Source: Halomonas stenophila
GTDB lineage: Bacteria; Pseudomonadota; Gammaproteobacteria; Pseudomonadales; Halomonadaceae
Length of the DNA stretch: 64,000 bases
Assembly (NCBI RefSeq): GCF_014192275.1
Contig: NZ_JACHXR010000001.1
Location: 248,001-312,000 of the forward strand
Direction of reading: 5' to 3'
The notes under the pieces were generated by a model that was not told the origin of the DNA, made no database searches, and worked only from the letters and a program-made list of their open reading frames with translations. Each line of letters begins with the position of its first letter. The first letter of the stretch is position 1. Of the stretch, positions 19,201 to 27,566 are shown piece after piece. Both the position numbers and the translations under genes were made by a program.

Positions 19201-19634
19201 GGTCGCTGTCGGACAGCATCACCCGGGTGATCCTCTCCTACGGCGTGGCGCACGGCACTGATCAGCGGCTAATGCATCAGCTGCTCTATCAGGCCGCCAA
19301 GGAGAACGAGCGGGTGATGGACGACCCGCCTCCCGAGGTCTATTTCATGGCCTACGACAGTAGCGCCCTGGCGTTCGAGCTGCGCATCTACGTCAATAGC
19401 CTGGGCGATCGACTGCTGGCCACCGATGAACTCAACGCGCGGCTTGGCGAGTTGTTTGCCGAATACGGCGTGGTGGTTGCCCACGACCGCCTCGACGTGC
19501 GCGTCGAGCGGCTGCGACAGTCACCGCCGCGTCGGCCCCGTGGAGAGGTGCTCGAGGACCCGCCGCATCCGCCGCCCGGCGCCCCGGGGGATCCGGGCGA
19601 CTTTGGCGGCGGTGGAGGCGACGGCGGGCGCTGA
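16218..19634 (+). CDS. mscK: Large mechanosensitive channel MscK/KefA
   Basis: An inner-membrane channel of 1138 residues (E. coli MscK is about 1120). Order: signal peptide (MNALLRALRPFVFHIVCLLL), a long periplasmic coiled-coil domain (about residues 40-500), a chain of membrane helices (about 520-830), then the MscS core. The core includes pore helix LVAALGVGLGFGLQEIFANF and the beta domain ending FDRKEIIIPNKTFVTDQLIN. The C-terminal tail is proline/glycine-rich. I start it at TTG 16218, preceded by GAGG at 5 bases, because this gives a proper signal peptide; the upstream ATG at 16083 lies inside the pldA promoter region. It releases solutes on hypo-osmotic shock, fitting a salt-tolerant host. 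Confidence 0.93.
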   Translation: MNALLRALRPFVFHIVCLLLVGGLAALAANPAQGQSEVPTLPDPQTLQKRLSALTPEEGQTVDEATARDIDALRAAIEGLEALEAVKAQLAELETRVDQAPVELRELRRALASAPEEATSASLEELESLELSELETRLAEASETLQDAQDRLAEVETRLLGTQTLPERAQQAITEATRSIEEHRAEREQLVARGVAEEDPRRVLVRIEQALAEQRLKLHQRELATNSRLRELAQQRRELLQRRVASQEAHVLTLQRQLDSKRREKSEQAIAQAVRDEPEGVARHPVIVEAQQANRELSLELLRITSRANDLVRQNQEVRRQLDRVRQLQRGLSEHVEAIRGSTLLSRILSEQRRALPQVEVRSGLKDEIADLRLQQFDLERQRERLKDAEEQARQRLADAEAEATPALIEPLEQLLRARRELLDQLEPTYGEMLSAAIELQLNQQQLLDTSRSLRSAINEQLFWVANAQPLDLTWLMRLPSHLVAEWQDGEWRQALPRHWAMPDAGALLASPVLLLAGVLLALRRPIRRRVKRLYDEVGHLRADSQGHTPLALALNLLLALPGPLCLIAFGLVLTLGGQAIAVGVGWALLQLSLTWAVIAWARRLLVPEGVATRHFYWPAGYAARLRWWLLWLAVALVPVLMIGTLARDTEIDLTQRPLAMTLLLAGLIGMSVSLAKLILAHTPFFGVKLFRLVLGLLMALVPLILGGLVVYGYAYTALSLVGRFVITLYLLGVWILLEAAVVRGLAVAARRLAYRRAVARRRALAQESGDNGADVVEEPPLDMQQVNQQSLRLSKLILMIGFLLVIYLVWSDLLTVFSYLDRVMVIGGDGQEGADLVGSAVSVADVFVALLVVALTLIMARNLPGLLEVMVLSRLDLKQGSAYAISSLLSYTIVGTGVIMALGTLGVSWSKLQWLVAALGVGLGFGLQEIFANFISGLIILFERPVRIGDTITLGNLTGTVNRIRIRATTVTDFDRKEIIIPNKTFVTDQLINWSLSDSITRVILSYGVAHGTDQRLMHQLLYQAAKENERVMDDPPPEVYFMAYDSSALAFELRIYVNSLGDRLLATDELNARLGELFAEYGVVVAHDRLDVRVERLRQSPPRRPRGEVLEDPPHPPPGAPGDPGDFGGGGGDGGR

Positions 19635-19646
19635 GCCCGGCCGGCC

Positions 19647-20402
19647 TCAGCGGCGCCGGGCGTGGAGCAGGAACTCGCGGTTGCCGTCGCCGCCGAGGAT
19701 GGGGCTCTCCCGCCAGTGGCGGACCGAGAAGCCGCAGGCCTCGCAGGCCTCGCGAAGGCGCGCCTCCACCTCGTCGTAGCGGCGGGCGTCGGTGACCAGG
19801 CCCCGTGGGTTGACCCCGTCGGGTCCGACCTCGAACTGCGGCTTGACCAGCGACAGCAGCTCGCCCCCGGCGGGCAGCAGGGCGCTCAGCTCGGGCAGGA
19901 TCAGGGTCTGGGAGATGAAGGAAACGTCCATCACCGCGATATCCGCCGAGTGGCGGGAGAGCACCACGGCGAGCCGGGCATCGTGGCGCATGGCACGGGC
20001 ATTGAGCCCCTCCAGGCAGGTGACCCGGGCCTCCTCCCGCAGGCCGGCATCGAGCTGGCCGTGGCCCACTTCCACACCGATCACGTGGGCCGCGCCATGG
20101 CGCAGGGCACAGTCGGTGAAGCCGCCGGTGGACTGGCCCACGTCCAGCACCGTCCGGCCCGTCAGGGTCAGCGCCAGCGCCTCGAGCAGGGCCTCCAGCT
20201 TGAGACCGGCCCGGGAAACGTAGCGCTCCTCCGGGTCCTCCTCGACCGCCAGGGCCACTGCCTCGGGGAGCTTCTCCCCGGGCCGGGTCAGCACCCGACC
20301 GTCGTCGAGGCGGCGCACCCGGCCATGGCGGATCAGGCGCTGGGCGCGGGTACGGGAACGGGCCAGTCCCTGGCGGAGCAGCAGTTGGTCGAGACGTGGC
20401 AT
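19647..20402 (-). CDS. tlyA: TlyA-family rRNA 2'-O-methyltransferase
   Basis: A 251-residue protein with an N-terminal S4 RNA-binding domain (MPRLDQLLLRQGLARSRTRA, about residues 1-60) and a FtsJ-like Rossmann methyltransferase. The SAM motif TVLDVGQSTGGFTDCAL is near residue 84. The K-D-K-E catalytic set is recognisable in SRAGLKLEAL, DIAVMDVSFI, LVKPQFEVG and the C-terminal NREFLL. In actinobacteria TlyA modifies 16S and 23S rRNA; family members are often labelled hemolysin A. I choose ATG 20402 over ATG 20411 because the protein then begins MPRLDQLL, as family members usually do. It converges with mscK, 12 bases apart. Confidence 0.9.
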   Translation of the reverse strand: MPRLDQLLLRQGLARSRTRAQRLIRHGRVRRLDDGRVLTRPGEKLPEAVALAVEEDPEERYVSRAGLKLEALLEALALTLTGRTVLDVGQSTGGFTDCALRHGAAHVIGVEVGHGQLDAGLREEARVTCLEGLNARAMRHDARLAVVLSRHSADIAVMDVSFISQTLILPELSALLPAGGELLSLVKPQFEVGPDGVNPRGLVTDARRYDEVEARLREACEACGFSVRHWRESPILGGDGNREFLLHARRR

Positions 20403-20564
20403 AGGGGCCATCCGGCGGCAGCGAAGACGGCATTATGCCATATCGCCCGGCCGCGACGGGATACGAGGGGCAGTACCGATCCGGAACGGTGACGAGGGCG
20501 GCCCGGGGCGAAACGCGTCGGCTCCCGCAGGCCAGCCCCCGGCGTCGGGACGCCGGGGGTGGGG

Positions 20565-22601
20565 TCAGGGGCCCTCGTTGGCCTGCAGCCCGGTGGGCGG
20601 CAGGCGATCGGCGCCCCAGCTGCGCTGGAGATAGCCGACCACCTTGTCGAGCTCCTCCTGGCTGACCTGGGCCAGCTCGCCGCGCTCCAGCGGATCATAG
20701 TGGAAGATGTAGAGCCGCGAGGCGAACTGCTCGAAGGGCAACGAGGCCTCGCCGAAGCGCTCGCCGTTGCCGGCGGTGCTGACGCGGACGCCATCGCCCC
20801 AATCCTGGCCGCTGTCGTTGTTGGGGTTGTAGAAGTAGACCCGCATCACGTCCGACGGATCCAGGTTGACCCGTAGCAGGGTGATGGCATGCCAACCGAT
20901 GAAGCGGGCGGCGCTGTCGGTGACGGCGATGCCCGCGGGCTGCGGGTGGATCAGCGGCTGGTTGCCGTTGTAGTAGGGGTGGTAGCTGGCATAGAAGTGG
21001 CGCAGGAAGGCATCCAGGTCATGCAGCTGGCCGCTGCCCACGTCCACGTTGATGCGAAAGCCGCGGCCCGACCACCAGCCGTGGAACTCGGGGTTCACCC
21101 AACGGTGCGGGTCGCCCTCGCGGCCGATGCAGCGCCGGCCCATCTCGGCATAGATCCGGTCCAGGTGCGGGACCACGATCAGCGAGACCGGGTCCAGGTC
21201 CATGGGCAGCTCGCCGGATACGCCGGAGAGGCTGGCCATGGAGGACAGCGGCATGCCCTCGAAGTGCATGATGATCTCGTCGTCGCGGGCCGCCCAGGCG
21301 ACCATCTGCAGGAGATAGTCCGGGTCGTTGTAGGCCCACATCGACAGGGCCCGAGCCGACTGACAGGTGGGGTTGTTGCCCTGGCCGACCCCCAGGGGCA
21401 GGCCCAGCATGCACAGCACCCCCTCGAGCAGTCGGGCACGGGGCGAGATCGTCTCGCCGAAGGCCAGGTTGAGGCGCAGCTGCGACCACTCGGAGAGCGG
21501 CAGCCCCAACTGGCGCCACATGGCCGGTGCCACCGGCGGTTGGTAGAGAATGCCGCGTTCGAGCATCAGGGACAGGCCGTAGGCGGCCTGGGGCGTGGCG
21601 GGGTGGACCCCGCCGCGGATCAGGGCATGCACCAGGTCGCGGTAGCACAGCAGGCAGTCGCGCCCGGTGGAGGAGAGGCCCAAGGCCTCGGCGATCAGGT
21701 GGTCGCTGTGCTCGGTGAGGTGGCGCAGCAGCACCGGATGGTAGGGCGAGACCAGGCCGGTATCGTGCATGGCTCGGGCGAAGCCGGTGGCCTCCGCCTG
21801 AAGGGCGGTGTTGTCCATGCTCGACAGGCGCTCGCGATACACCTCGAGGCCGGGATCCTCCCGGCAGGCCTGGGTCGGGCCGAACAGCGAGCTGACCAAA
21901 CGGTCGGCGCCCTGGCCGCTGGCGCCCAGGTCGATCTCCGGGTTGGCCTGGCAGATGGCGATCTGGGTGATCATCTGCTTGACCGGCTCCACCTGGATCG
22001 GGCGCTGCTGCAGGATCCGCCAGATCTCCTCGATCAGCTTGTCGATGATGTGTTCATAGCCGATGCGTCTCGCCAGGTGCTGGAACAGCTGCCGGGGCAA
22101 CTGGGCCAGGCGGCCCTGGGTCTCGCGCTCGGCCTCGGTCGGGGCGCCGAACAGCAGCCACAGATTCAGCGCCATCACCTGGGTAAGGTAGTGGTGAGCA
22201 TGTTCCGACGAGATCAGGGGATGCAGCACATCCCCCTTGGCCACGGCCAGTAGGCGCAGTTCGCTCAGCGCCTCCACCACCACGGTGTTGGCGTCGGGGC
22301 TCTTGAGCGCCTGGGTGGTCAGCGAGGGCACCAGGAATTGGGGCGTGGCCCAGTCGGAGCCCTGGAAGACGCCAGCCGCCTCGAGCCTCTCGGCACGGGC
22401 TTCCATCGCGGCACAGCCACCGTCGATCAGCATCACCCGGCGTGCCGTGTCCAGCACCCGGGGCAGCTTGCCCGGCTTGGCGAAGTCGCGTGCCGCGTCC
22501 AGCAGCTCGATGGCCTCGTCGAGTTTCACCAGCAGGCCGCTGAGCTTGTCCGCGGCGGCGGAAGCCATGTTTCTACGTTGATCGTCAGGTTGCGTCGTCA
22601 C
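20565..22601 (-). CDS. Uncharacterised protein with papain-like cysteine protease motifs (ATP-grasp partner)
   Basis: A 678-residue soluble protein without signal peptide or membrane segments; I know of no named family. Residues 1-390 are mainly helical. From about 395 the sequence shows papain-style landmarks. GVGQGNNPTCQSARALS has Q407 exactly six residues before C413, as oxyanion Gln and catalytic Cys are in papain. FIGWHAITLLRV carries H571. VYFYNPNNDSGQDWGDG offers N592, followed by a WG-x-G element as after papain's catalytic Asn. I therefore infer a cysteine peptidase, amidase or transpeptidase fold; catalysis is unproven. Start is GTG 22601 with GAGGAG upstream. It follows the ATP-grasp gene by 46 bases, so the two should be co-transcribed. 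Confidence 0.75.
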   Translation of the reverse strand: MTTQPDDQRRNMASAAADKLSGLLVKLDEAIELLDAARDFAKPGKLPRVLDTARRVMLIDGGCAAMEARAERLEAAGVFQGSDWATPQFLVPSLTTQALKSPDANTVVVEALSELRLLAVAKGDVLHPLISSEHAHHYLTQVMALNLWLLFGAPTEAERETQGRLAQLPRQLFQHLARRIGYEHIIDKLIEEIWRILQQRPIQVEPVKQMITQIAICQANPEIDLGASGQGADRLVSSLFGPTQACREDPGLEVYRERLSSMDNTALQAEATGFARAMHDTGLVSPYHPVLLRHLTEHSDHLIAEALGLSSTGRDCLLCYRDLVHALIRGGVHPATPQAAYGLSLMLERGILYQPPVAPAMWRQLGLPLSEWSQLRLNLAFGETISPRARLLEGVLCMLGLPLGVGQGNNPTCQSARALSMWAYNDPDYLLQMVAWAARDDEIIMHFEGMPLSSMASLSGVSGELPMDLDPVSLIVVPHLDRIYAEMGRRCIGREGDPHRWVNPEFHGWWSGRGFRINVDVGSGQLHDLDAFLRHFYASYHPYYNGNQPLIHPQPAGIAVTDSAARFIGWHAITLLRVNLDPSDVMRVYFYNPNNDSGQDWGDGVRVSTAGNGERFGEASLPFEQFASRLYIFHYDPLERGELAQVSQEELDKVVGYLQRSWGADRLPPTGLQANEGP

Positions 22602-22647
22602 GCCGACTCCTCGTCGTCAGGCTGTCATGCATCTCATGACGCCCCCT

Positions 22648-23871
22648 TCAGACATAGAAATCAAGCTCTTCCATATGCTTGAGTAGTTCCTTCATGCGTG
22701 CCGCCTCGTCGCCCTTGAAGTACACCAGGCCCCAGTGGGTGCCGAAGGCGGTGCGCTTGGTGACGGTCTCCTCCATGGGCGTGGTCAACTCGTGGGACTC
22801 GAAGTAGGGGTCCTCCTCGACCTCCTCGGGAATCTCTAGGCGGCTGACCACCCGCCGGCGCGGATAGACGCCGAAGCAGCCGGCATAGCCGTCGGCATCG
22901 ACCACTTCCTTCGGGAAGAAGGCCTTGACCTCGTCCGCGGTGGTCTTGGGGTCGAAGACCAGCATGCTGGCCTGGTAGGCGTTGAAGCCGTAGACCCGCT
23001 CCAGGAGCTCGAAGACCTTGAATCCCGGCGGCCGATAGGCGACCTCGCCGAAGTACATCTCGCCATCGTTGGTGACGAAGTACTCGGGATGAATCAGGCC
23101 GAACTCGATGTCGAAGGCCTTGATCAGCTTCTCGATCTGGGCCGTGATCTGGGAACGGTACCTCTCCAGCTCCGGCGAGGCGGGCACGAACACCGAATAG
23201 CCCAGGGTCACGTACTCGGAGATGTTGAGGAAGGCGATCTTGCCGTTGTGGATCCAGGCCTCCACGGCGAACTCCCAGCCGTCCAGGTGCGACTCCATCA
23301 GCACCGGGAACTCCTCCTCGGGGATGGTATCGACCTCGTCGGGGGTGCGGATCACTCGGTGGCCGAGACAGCCGGCCTTGTCGAAGGCCTTGAGGTGGAT
23401 GGGGTCATTGGGGTCGCCATCCAGCTTGAGCAGTGTCTGGTTGACCCGCTTGAGGAAACGAATGATGTCTTCCTTGTCGTGGGCTTCCTCGAAGATCCCC
23501 ACGCGAATCCCGCCCAGCTGGGCGCGGCGCTTCATCAGGGCCTTGTCGCGCAGCAGCAGCGACTGCCCGTAGAGGCGGGGACTGTCGAGCAGCACCGAGT
23601 TGATGGCACCGGCCCACTCCACGGTCTCCTCGAACAGCGGAATCGACACGTTGACGCCCATTTCCTTGAGGGTCTCGGCGATCTCCATGGAACGGTCATT
23701 GAGACGCTCGAAGTTCCACGACACATAGGGGATGTCGTGCTGTTTGCAATAGTCTTCCGCCCAGTCCGGCGCCACCACGACATAGCGTCGATCGAAGTTC
23801 TCGGCGGCTTCGATGGCATTCAGGCTCCAGCCAAGCAGGGCGATGTAACCCTTGTTCGGATCCTTCTTCAT
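22648..23871 (-). CDS. ATP-grasp ligase, carboxylate-amine type
   Basis: A 407-residue ATP-grasp enzyme expected to activate a carboxylate as acyl-phosphate and join it to an amine or thiol. The N-terminal Rossmann-like domain starts YIALLGWSLNAIEAAENF. The nucleotide-binding part includes LRDKALMKRRAQLGG (106-120), MESHLDGWEFAVEAW (192-206) and the metal-binding end IHPEYFVTNDGEMYFGEVAY with RPPG (260-283), where E263, E276 and R280 sit at the usual positions. The E-x-x-x-R-x-x-G ending is typical of L-amino-acid and peptide ligases. Substrate unknown. Start ATG 23871 has AGGAGG 6 bases upstream. It is the first gene of a two-gene unit with the papain-like protein, transcribed away from ffs. 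Confidence 0.88.
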   Translation of the reverse strand: MKKDPNKGYIALLGWSLNAIEAAENFDRRYVVVAPDWAEDYCKQHDIPYVSWNFERLNDRSMEIAETLKEMGVNVSIPLFEETVEWAGAINSVLLDSPRLYGQSLLLRDKALMKRRAQLGGIRVGIFEEAHDKEDIIRFLKRVNQTLLKLDGDPNDPIHLKAFDKAGCLGHRVIRTPDEVDTIPEEEFPVLMESHLDGWEFAVEAWIHNGKIAFLNISEYVTLGYSVFVPASPELERYRSQITAQIEKLIKAFDIEFGLIHPEYFVTNDGEMYFGEVAYRPPGFKVFELLERVYGFNAYQASMLVFDPKTTADEVKAFFPKEVVDADGYAGCFGVYPRRRVVSRLEIPEEVEEDPYFESHELTTPMEETVTKRTAFGTHWGLVYFKGDEAARMKELLKHMEELDFYV

Positions 23872-24012
23872 GGTGCGCCTCCTGTTCGGGAATACGGAAA
23901 GCTTCCCGCCACCGTCCTGGACGGGGAGCATTGACCATCTCTCACCTTACATCAGAGGGGCGTTCCTCACATCCTCGTGGTCAACGCGATGTGCACGCCC
24001 CGAAATCGTGCC

Positions 24013-24041
24013 TTGCTCATGACGCGCCCCCTTGGTATAGT
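24013..24041 (+). promoter_or_regulatory. Promoter of the 4.5S RNA gene
   Basis: A -35 TTGCTC (24013-24018), a 17-base spacer and a -10 TATAGT (24036-24041) extended by TGG form a strong promoter. Transcription would begin near 24048, about 54 bases upstream of the mature RNA end, implying 5' trimming as known for ffs in E. coli. Confidence 0.65.
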
Positions 24042-24101
24042 GCTCGGCGTTCGACAAGTGCTTGATCCCACGTCGACTTCGGCGCAACCAGCGCCCGCTG
24101 T

Positions 24102-24211
24102 GGTGGCCCCGTCGGTCCTCTCGCAACGCTAAGCCGCAAACCCCGCCAGGCCCGGAAGGGAGCAACGGTAGTGGTGGACGCGTGTGCCGGGATGTGGCTG
24201 TCGGGGCCGCC
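24102..24211 (+). ncRNA. ffs: 4.5S signal recognition particle RNA
   Basis: A bacterial small SRP RNA of about 110 bases. The conserved apical region is plain: GCCAGGCCCGGAAGGGAGCA, with the GGAA tetraloop, and downstream ACGCGTGTGCCGGGATGTGG, both almost as in E. coli. The 5' arm (GGTGGCCCCG) pairs with the 3' arm (CGGGGCCGCC), with one G-U wobble, closing the long hairpin; CTCGCAACGCTA matches the E. coli 5' internal segment. It binds Ffh for co-translational membrane targeting. A C-rich run at 24222-24236 follows rather than a T-tract. End positions are good to a few bases. Confidence 0.95.
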
Positions 24212-24455
24212 TCCATTTCGGCCCCCCCCCTCCCCCCGAATTCCCGCCCCGGCCCGTCATCTGGCCATCCTGACGGCTATTCGTCGTCCGATTCCCCGGA
24301 CCGCCCCGTTCGCCGAGTCCGCGGCCGGTCGTCCCCCTCGTGGTCACTCGCCCTCGATGCCCCCGCTCGTGTTCGCCATGCCGGCCCGTCGGCCGATGAA
24401 ACGAACGCCGCCGGATGATATCGAAGGGGAGGCCCTCATCGACAAGGAGATCCTG

Positions 24456-25172
24456 ATGAACGCCAAGCGAATTTTCGACCAGCTGATGCAGCAGGCCGGA
24501 GGCACCCGCCACCAGGGCGGTGTCGACGTGCAGGGTCTGGTGGATGGCCTGTCGTCCCGGCTCAAGGGCGAGGGGGGTTCGGGCGGGAGCGCCGGCCAGG
24601 GTGGCGGTGTCGACATGAAGAGCCTGCTCGGCGGCGGGGCCATGGGCCTGCTGGTCGGCTCCAAGCGCGGCCGCAAGCTCGGCGGCAAGGCGCTCAAGTA
24701 CGGCGCCATCGCCGGGGCCGGCATGCTGGCCTGGAAGGCCTGGCAGAATGCCCGGGGCGGCGCCTCGACGGACGAGGCTCACGAGGGGCAACCCATGGAG
24801 CGCCTGCAGGGGGAGTCACAGGAGCAGCGCAGCCTGGCGCTGCTGCAGGCGATGATCATGGCCGCCCGGGCCGATGGCCATATCGATGAGCGTGAGCGAG
24901 CCCGGATCACCGAGCAGATCGATGCCCTCGGCGCCGATGACGACCTGCATGCCTGGGTCGAGCGGCAGCTCACCGCACCGCTGGATGCCCTGGCGCTGGC
25001 GCGCCAGGCCGACTCGCCCCAGGCGGCCCGGGAGATGTACCTGGTCAGCGTGGCGGTGATCGATGACCAGAACCCCATGGAGCGCGCCTGGCTCGACCAG
25101 CTGGCCTCGGGCCTGGAACTGGACGAGACCATGAAGCAGGAACTGGAGCGCCAGGCCCTGCCGGCGGCTTAG
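24456..25172 (+). CDS. DUF533 / TerB-like protein (YebE type)
   Basis: A 238-residue protein. It has a glycine-rich linker (about 35-65), a hydrophobic glycine/alanine segment (about 65-95, LLVGSKRGRKLGGKALKYGA then IAGAGMLAWKAW) that may insert in or lie against the membrane, and a C-terminal TerB-like helical domain (125-235) containing ARADGHIDERERARI, the usual acidic putative metal-binding motif. This is the DUF533/YebE architecture. Start ATG 24456 follows AGGAGA; the longer frame to 24171 would run out of the ffs gene and is rejected. Function unknown; YebE homologues respond to envelope stress. Confidence 0.88.
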   Translation: MNAKRIFDQLMQQAGGTRHQGGVDVQGLVDGLSSRLKGEGGSGGSAGQGGGVDMKSLLGGGAMGLLVGSKRGRKLGGKALKYGAIAGAGMLAWKAWQNARGGASTDEAHEGQPMERLQGESQEQRSLALLQAMIMAARADGHIDERERARITEQIDALGADDDLHAWVERQLTAPLDALALARQADSPQAAREMYLVSVAVIDDQNPMERAWLDQLASGLELDETMKQELERQALPAA

Positions 25173-25316
25173 GCCGTTGCTGCCCCGCGCGCCGGTGGCA
25201 TGCTAGTGTCCCGTATCTCCGAAACAGGACACCAGCGGGGCGGTGAGACTCATGCTGACGGTCGTTCGACCCGGGTGGGCTTGCCGCTTTCGCTCCAGAC
25301 AGGGACAGGGCGCGAC

Positions 25317-26360
25317 ATGTTGACCTTCTACAGTGACCAGACACTTCGGCGCCGGGCTCGCACCGAGCTGGATGGCGGGCGTCTGGTGGCGCCCTACGAG
25401 AGCCCCGAGCGGGTCGTGCTGGTGCTCAAGTGGGTGCGCGAGGTCGGGCTCGGCGAGGTGCGCGACCCCGAGAGCTTCGGCCTGGCGCCGGTGCTGGCCG
25501 TGCATGATCGCGGCTACGTGGACTTCATCGCCGGCTGCTGGGACGAGTGGCAGGCGGCGGGGCATACCGGCGAGGCCATCGCCTGGATCTGGCCGACGCG
25601 GACGCTGCGCGACGACGTTATCCCCGAGCATATCGATGGCCGCCTGGGCCACTATGCCCAGTCCGCCGATACCTCGATCTGCGCCGGCACCTTCGAGGCC
25701 GCCATGGCCAGCAAGGACATCGCCCTGTCCGCCATGGCGCATACCCTGGCCACCGGCGAGCCGAGCTTCGGGCTGTGTCGGCCGCCGGGCCACCATGCCG
25801 CCAGCGACCAGTTCGGGGGCTACTGCTTCTTCAACAATGCCGCCATCGCCGCCCAGCATGCCCTCGGCCAGGGCGTGGGGCGAGTGGCCGTGCTGGACGT
25901 CGACTTCCACCACGGCAACGGCACCCAGCAGATCTTCTACGCCCGGGACGACGTGCTCTTCGCCTCGCTGCACGGCGATCCGCGCAGTTGCTTCCCCTAC
26001 TTTCTCGGCCATGCCGACGAGACCGGGCGCGGGCGCGGGCTGGGTTACAACGTCAACTACCCCATGGCGCCGGGCACCGCCTTCGATGCCTGGTCCCGGG
26101 CCCTGGACGATGCCCTGGGGCGCATCCGCGACGCCGGCTGCGAGGTGCTGGTGGTCTCGCTGGGGGTGGATGCCTTCGAGCACGATCCCATCAGCGCCTT
26201 CAAGCTCGGCAGCGACGACTTCACCGAACTCGGCCGACGCCTCGCCACCCTGGGCCTGCCCACGACCTTCCTGCTCGAGGGTGGCTACGCGGTGGAAGAG
26301 ATCGGCATCAATGCCGTCAACGTGCTGAGCGGCTTCGAGGCCGCCTCCCGCGAGGCCTGA
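25317..26360 (+). CDS. Histone deacetylase-like amidohydrolase, acetylpolyamine type
   Basis: A 347-residue zinc amidohydrolase of the HDAC superfamily. It has the charge-relay histidines in RPPGHHAAS (H159/H160), zinc ligands D196 and H198 in LDVDFHHGNGTQ plus the aspartate of SLGVDAFEHDP, and the catalytic tyrosine in LLEGGYAVEE. Length and the opening MLTFYSDQ match bacterial acetylpolyamine amidohydrolases, which deacetylate acetylputrescine or acetylcadaverine; that substrate is inferred. Start ATG 25317 follows AGGGACAGGG; an earlier frame start at 25200 is unlikely. It lies 29 bases ahead of cysK on the same strand. Confidence 0.9.
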   Translation: MLTFYSDQTLRRRARTELDGGRLVAPYESPERVVLVLKWVREVGLGEVRDPESFGLAPVLAVHDRGYVDFIAGCWDEWQAAGHTGEAIAWIWPTRTLRDDVIPEHIDGRLGHYAQSADTSICAGTFEAAMASKDIALSAMAHTLATGEPSFGLCRPPGHHAASDQFGGYCFFNNAAIAAQHALGQGVGRVAVLDVDFHHGNGTQQIFYARDDVLFASLHGDPRSCFPYFLGHADETGRGRGLGYNVNYPMAPGTAFDAWSRALDDALGRIRDAGCEVLVVSLGVDAFEHDPISAFKLGSDDFTELGRRLATLGLPTTFLLEGGYAVEEIGINAVNVLSGFEAASREA

Positions 26361-26389
26361 CGGCCATCATCCCAGGAAAGGAGTGATTC

Positions 26390-27361
<972 letters not shown>

Positions 27362-27367
27362 GCCGTT

Positions 27368-27391
27368 CCCGGCGCCCCTCGGGCCGCCGGG
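27368..27391 (+). terminator. Hairpin after cysK
   Basis: A 7-base stem CCCGGCG / CGCCGGG with a 10-base loop starts 7 bases after the cysK stop. No T-run follows. It is the most likely transcript end for cysK, just before the MITE-like element. Confidence 0.45.
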
Positions 27392-27399
27392 CCTGTCGC

Positions 27400-27566
27400 C
27401 TAGGAGTCTGTCGGATTTGACCGATCGTCACGAGATTCACGGATTTCGAGTCAAATTTATCGATCTGTTGAGGCGAATAGCGTGCTATTTAACGAGGCAG
27501 ATCGAATGAAGTTGGCCGAAAGCCCGGATTCGCAGTAGGTCAGCGTTAAGTCCGACAGGCTCCTAG
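27400..27566. mobile_element. MITE-like element with terminal inverted repeats and CTAG duplication
   Basis: A non-coding 159-base insert (27404-27562) is bounded by inverted repeats GAGTCTGTCGGATTT and (complement of the right end) GAGCCTGTCGGACTT, which match at 13 of 15 positions. It is flanked on both sides by CTAG (27400-27403 and 27563-27566), a plausible 4-base target duplication. The interior is clearly more AT-rich than its surroundings and folds on itself: CGATCTG (27461) pairs with CAGATCG (27498) around AATAGC-GT-GCTATT (27476-27489). No transposase is present, so it would need an IS in trans; an IS5-type source is a guess from the CTAG target. The right CTAG supplies the TAG stop of the exchanger gene. 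Confidence 0.7.

Noticed and set aside
24171..24455. Upstream extension of the DUF533 gene
   Set aside because: It would begin inside the 4.5S RNA gene; the ATG at 24456 has a good ribosome site and matches family length.
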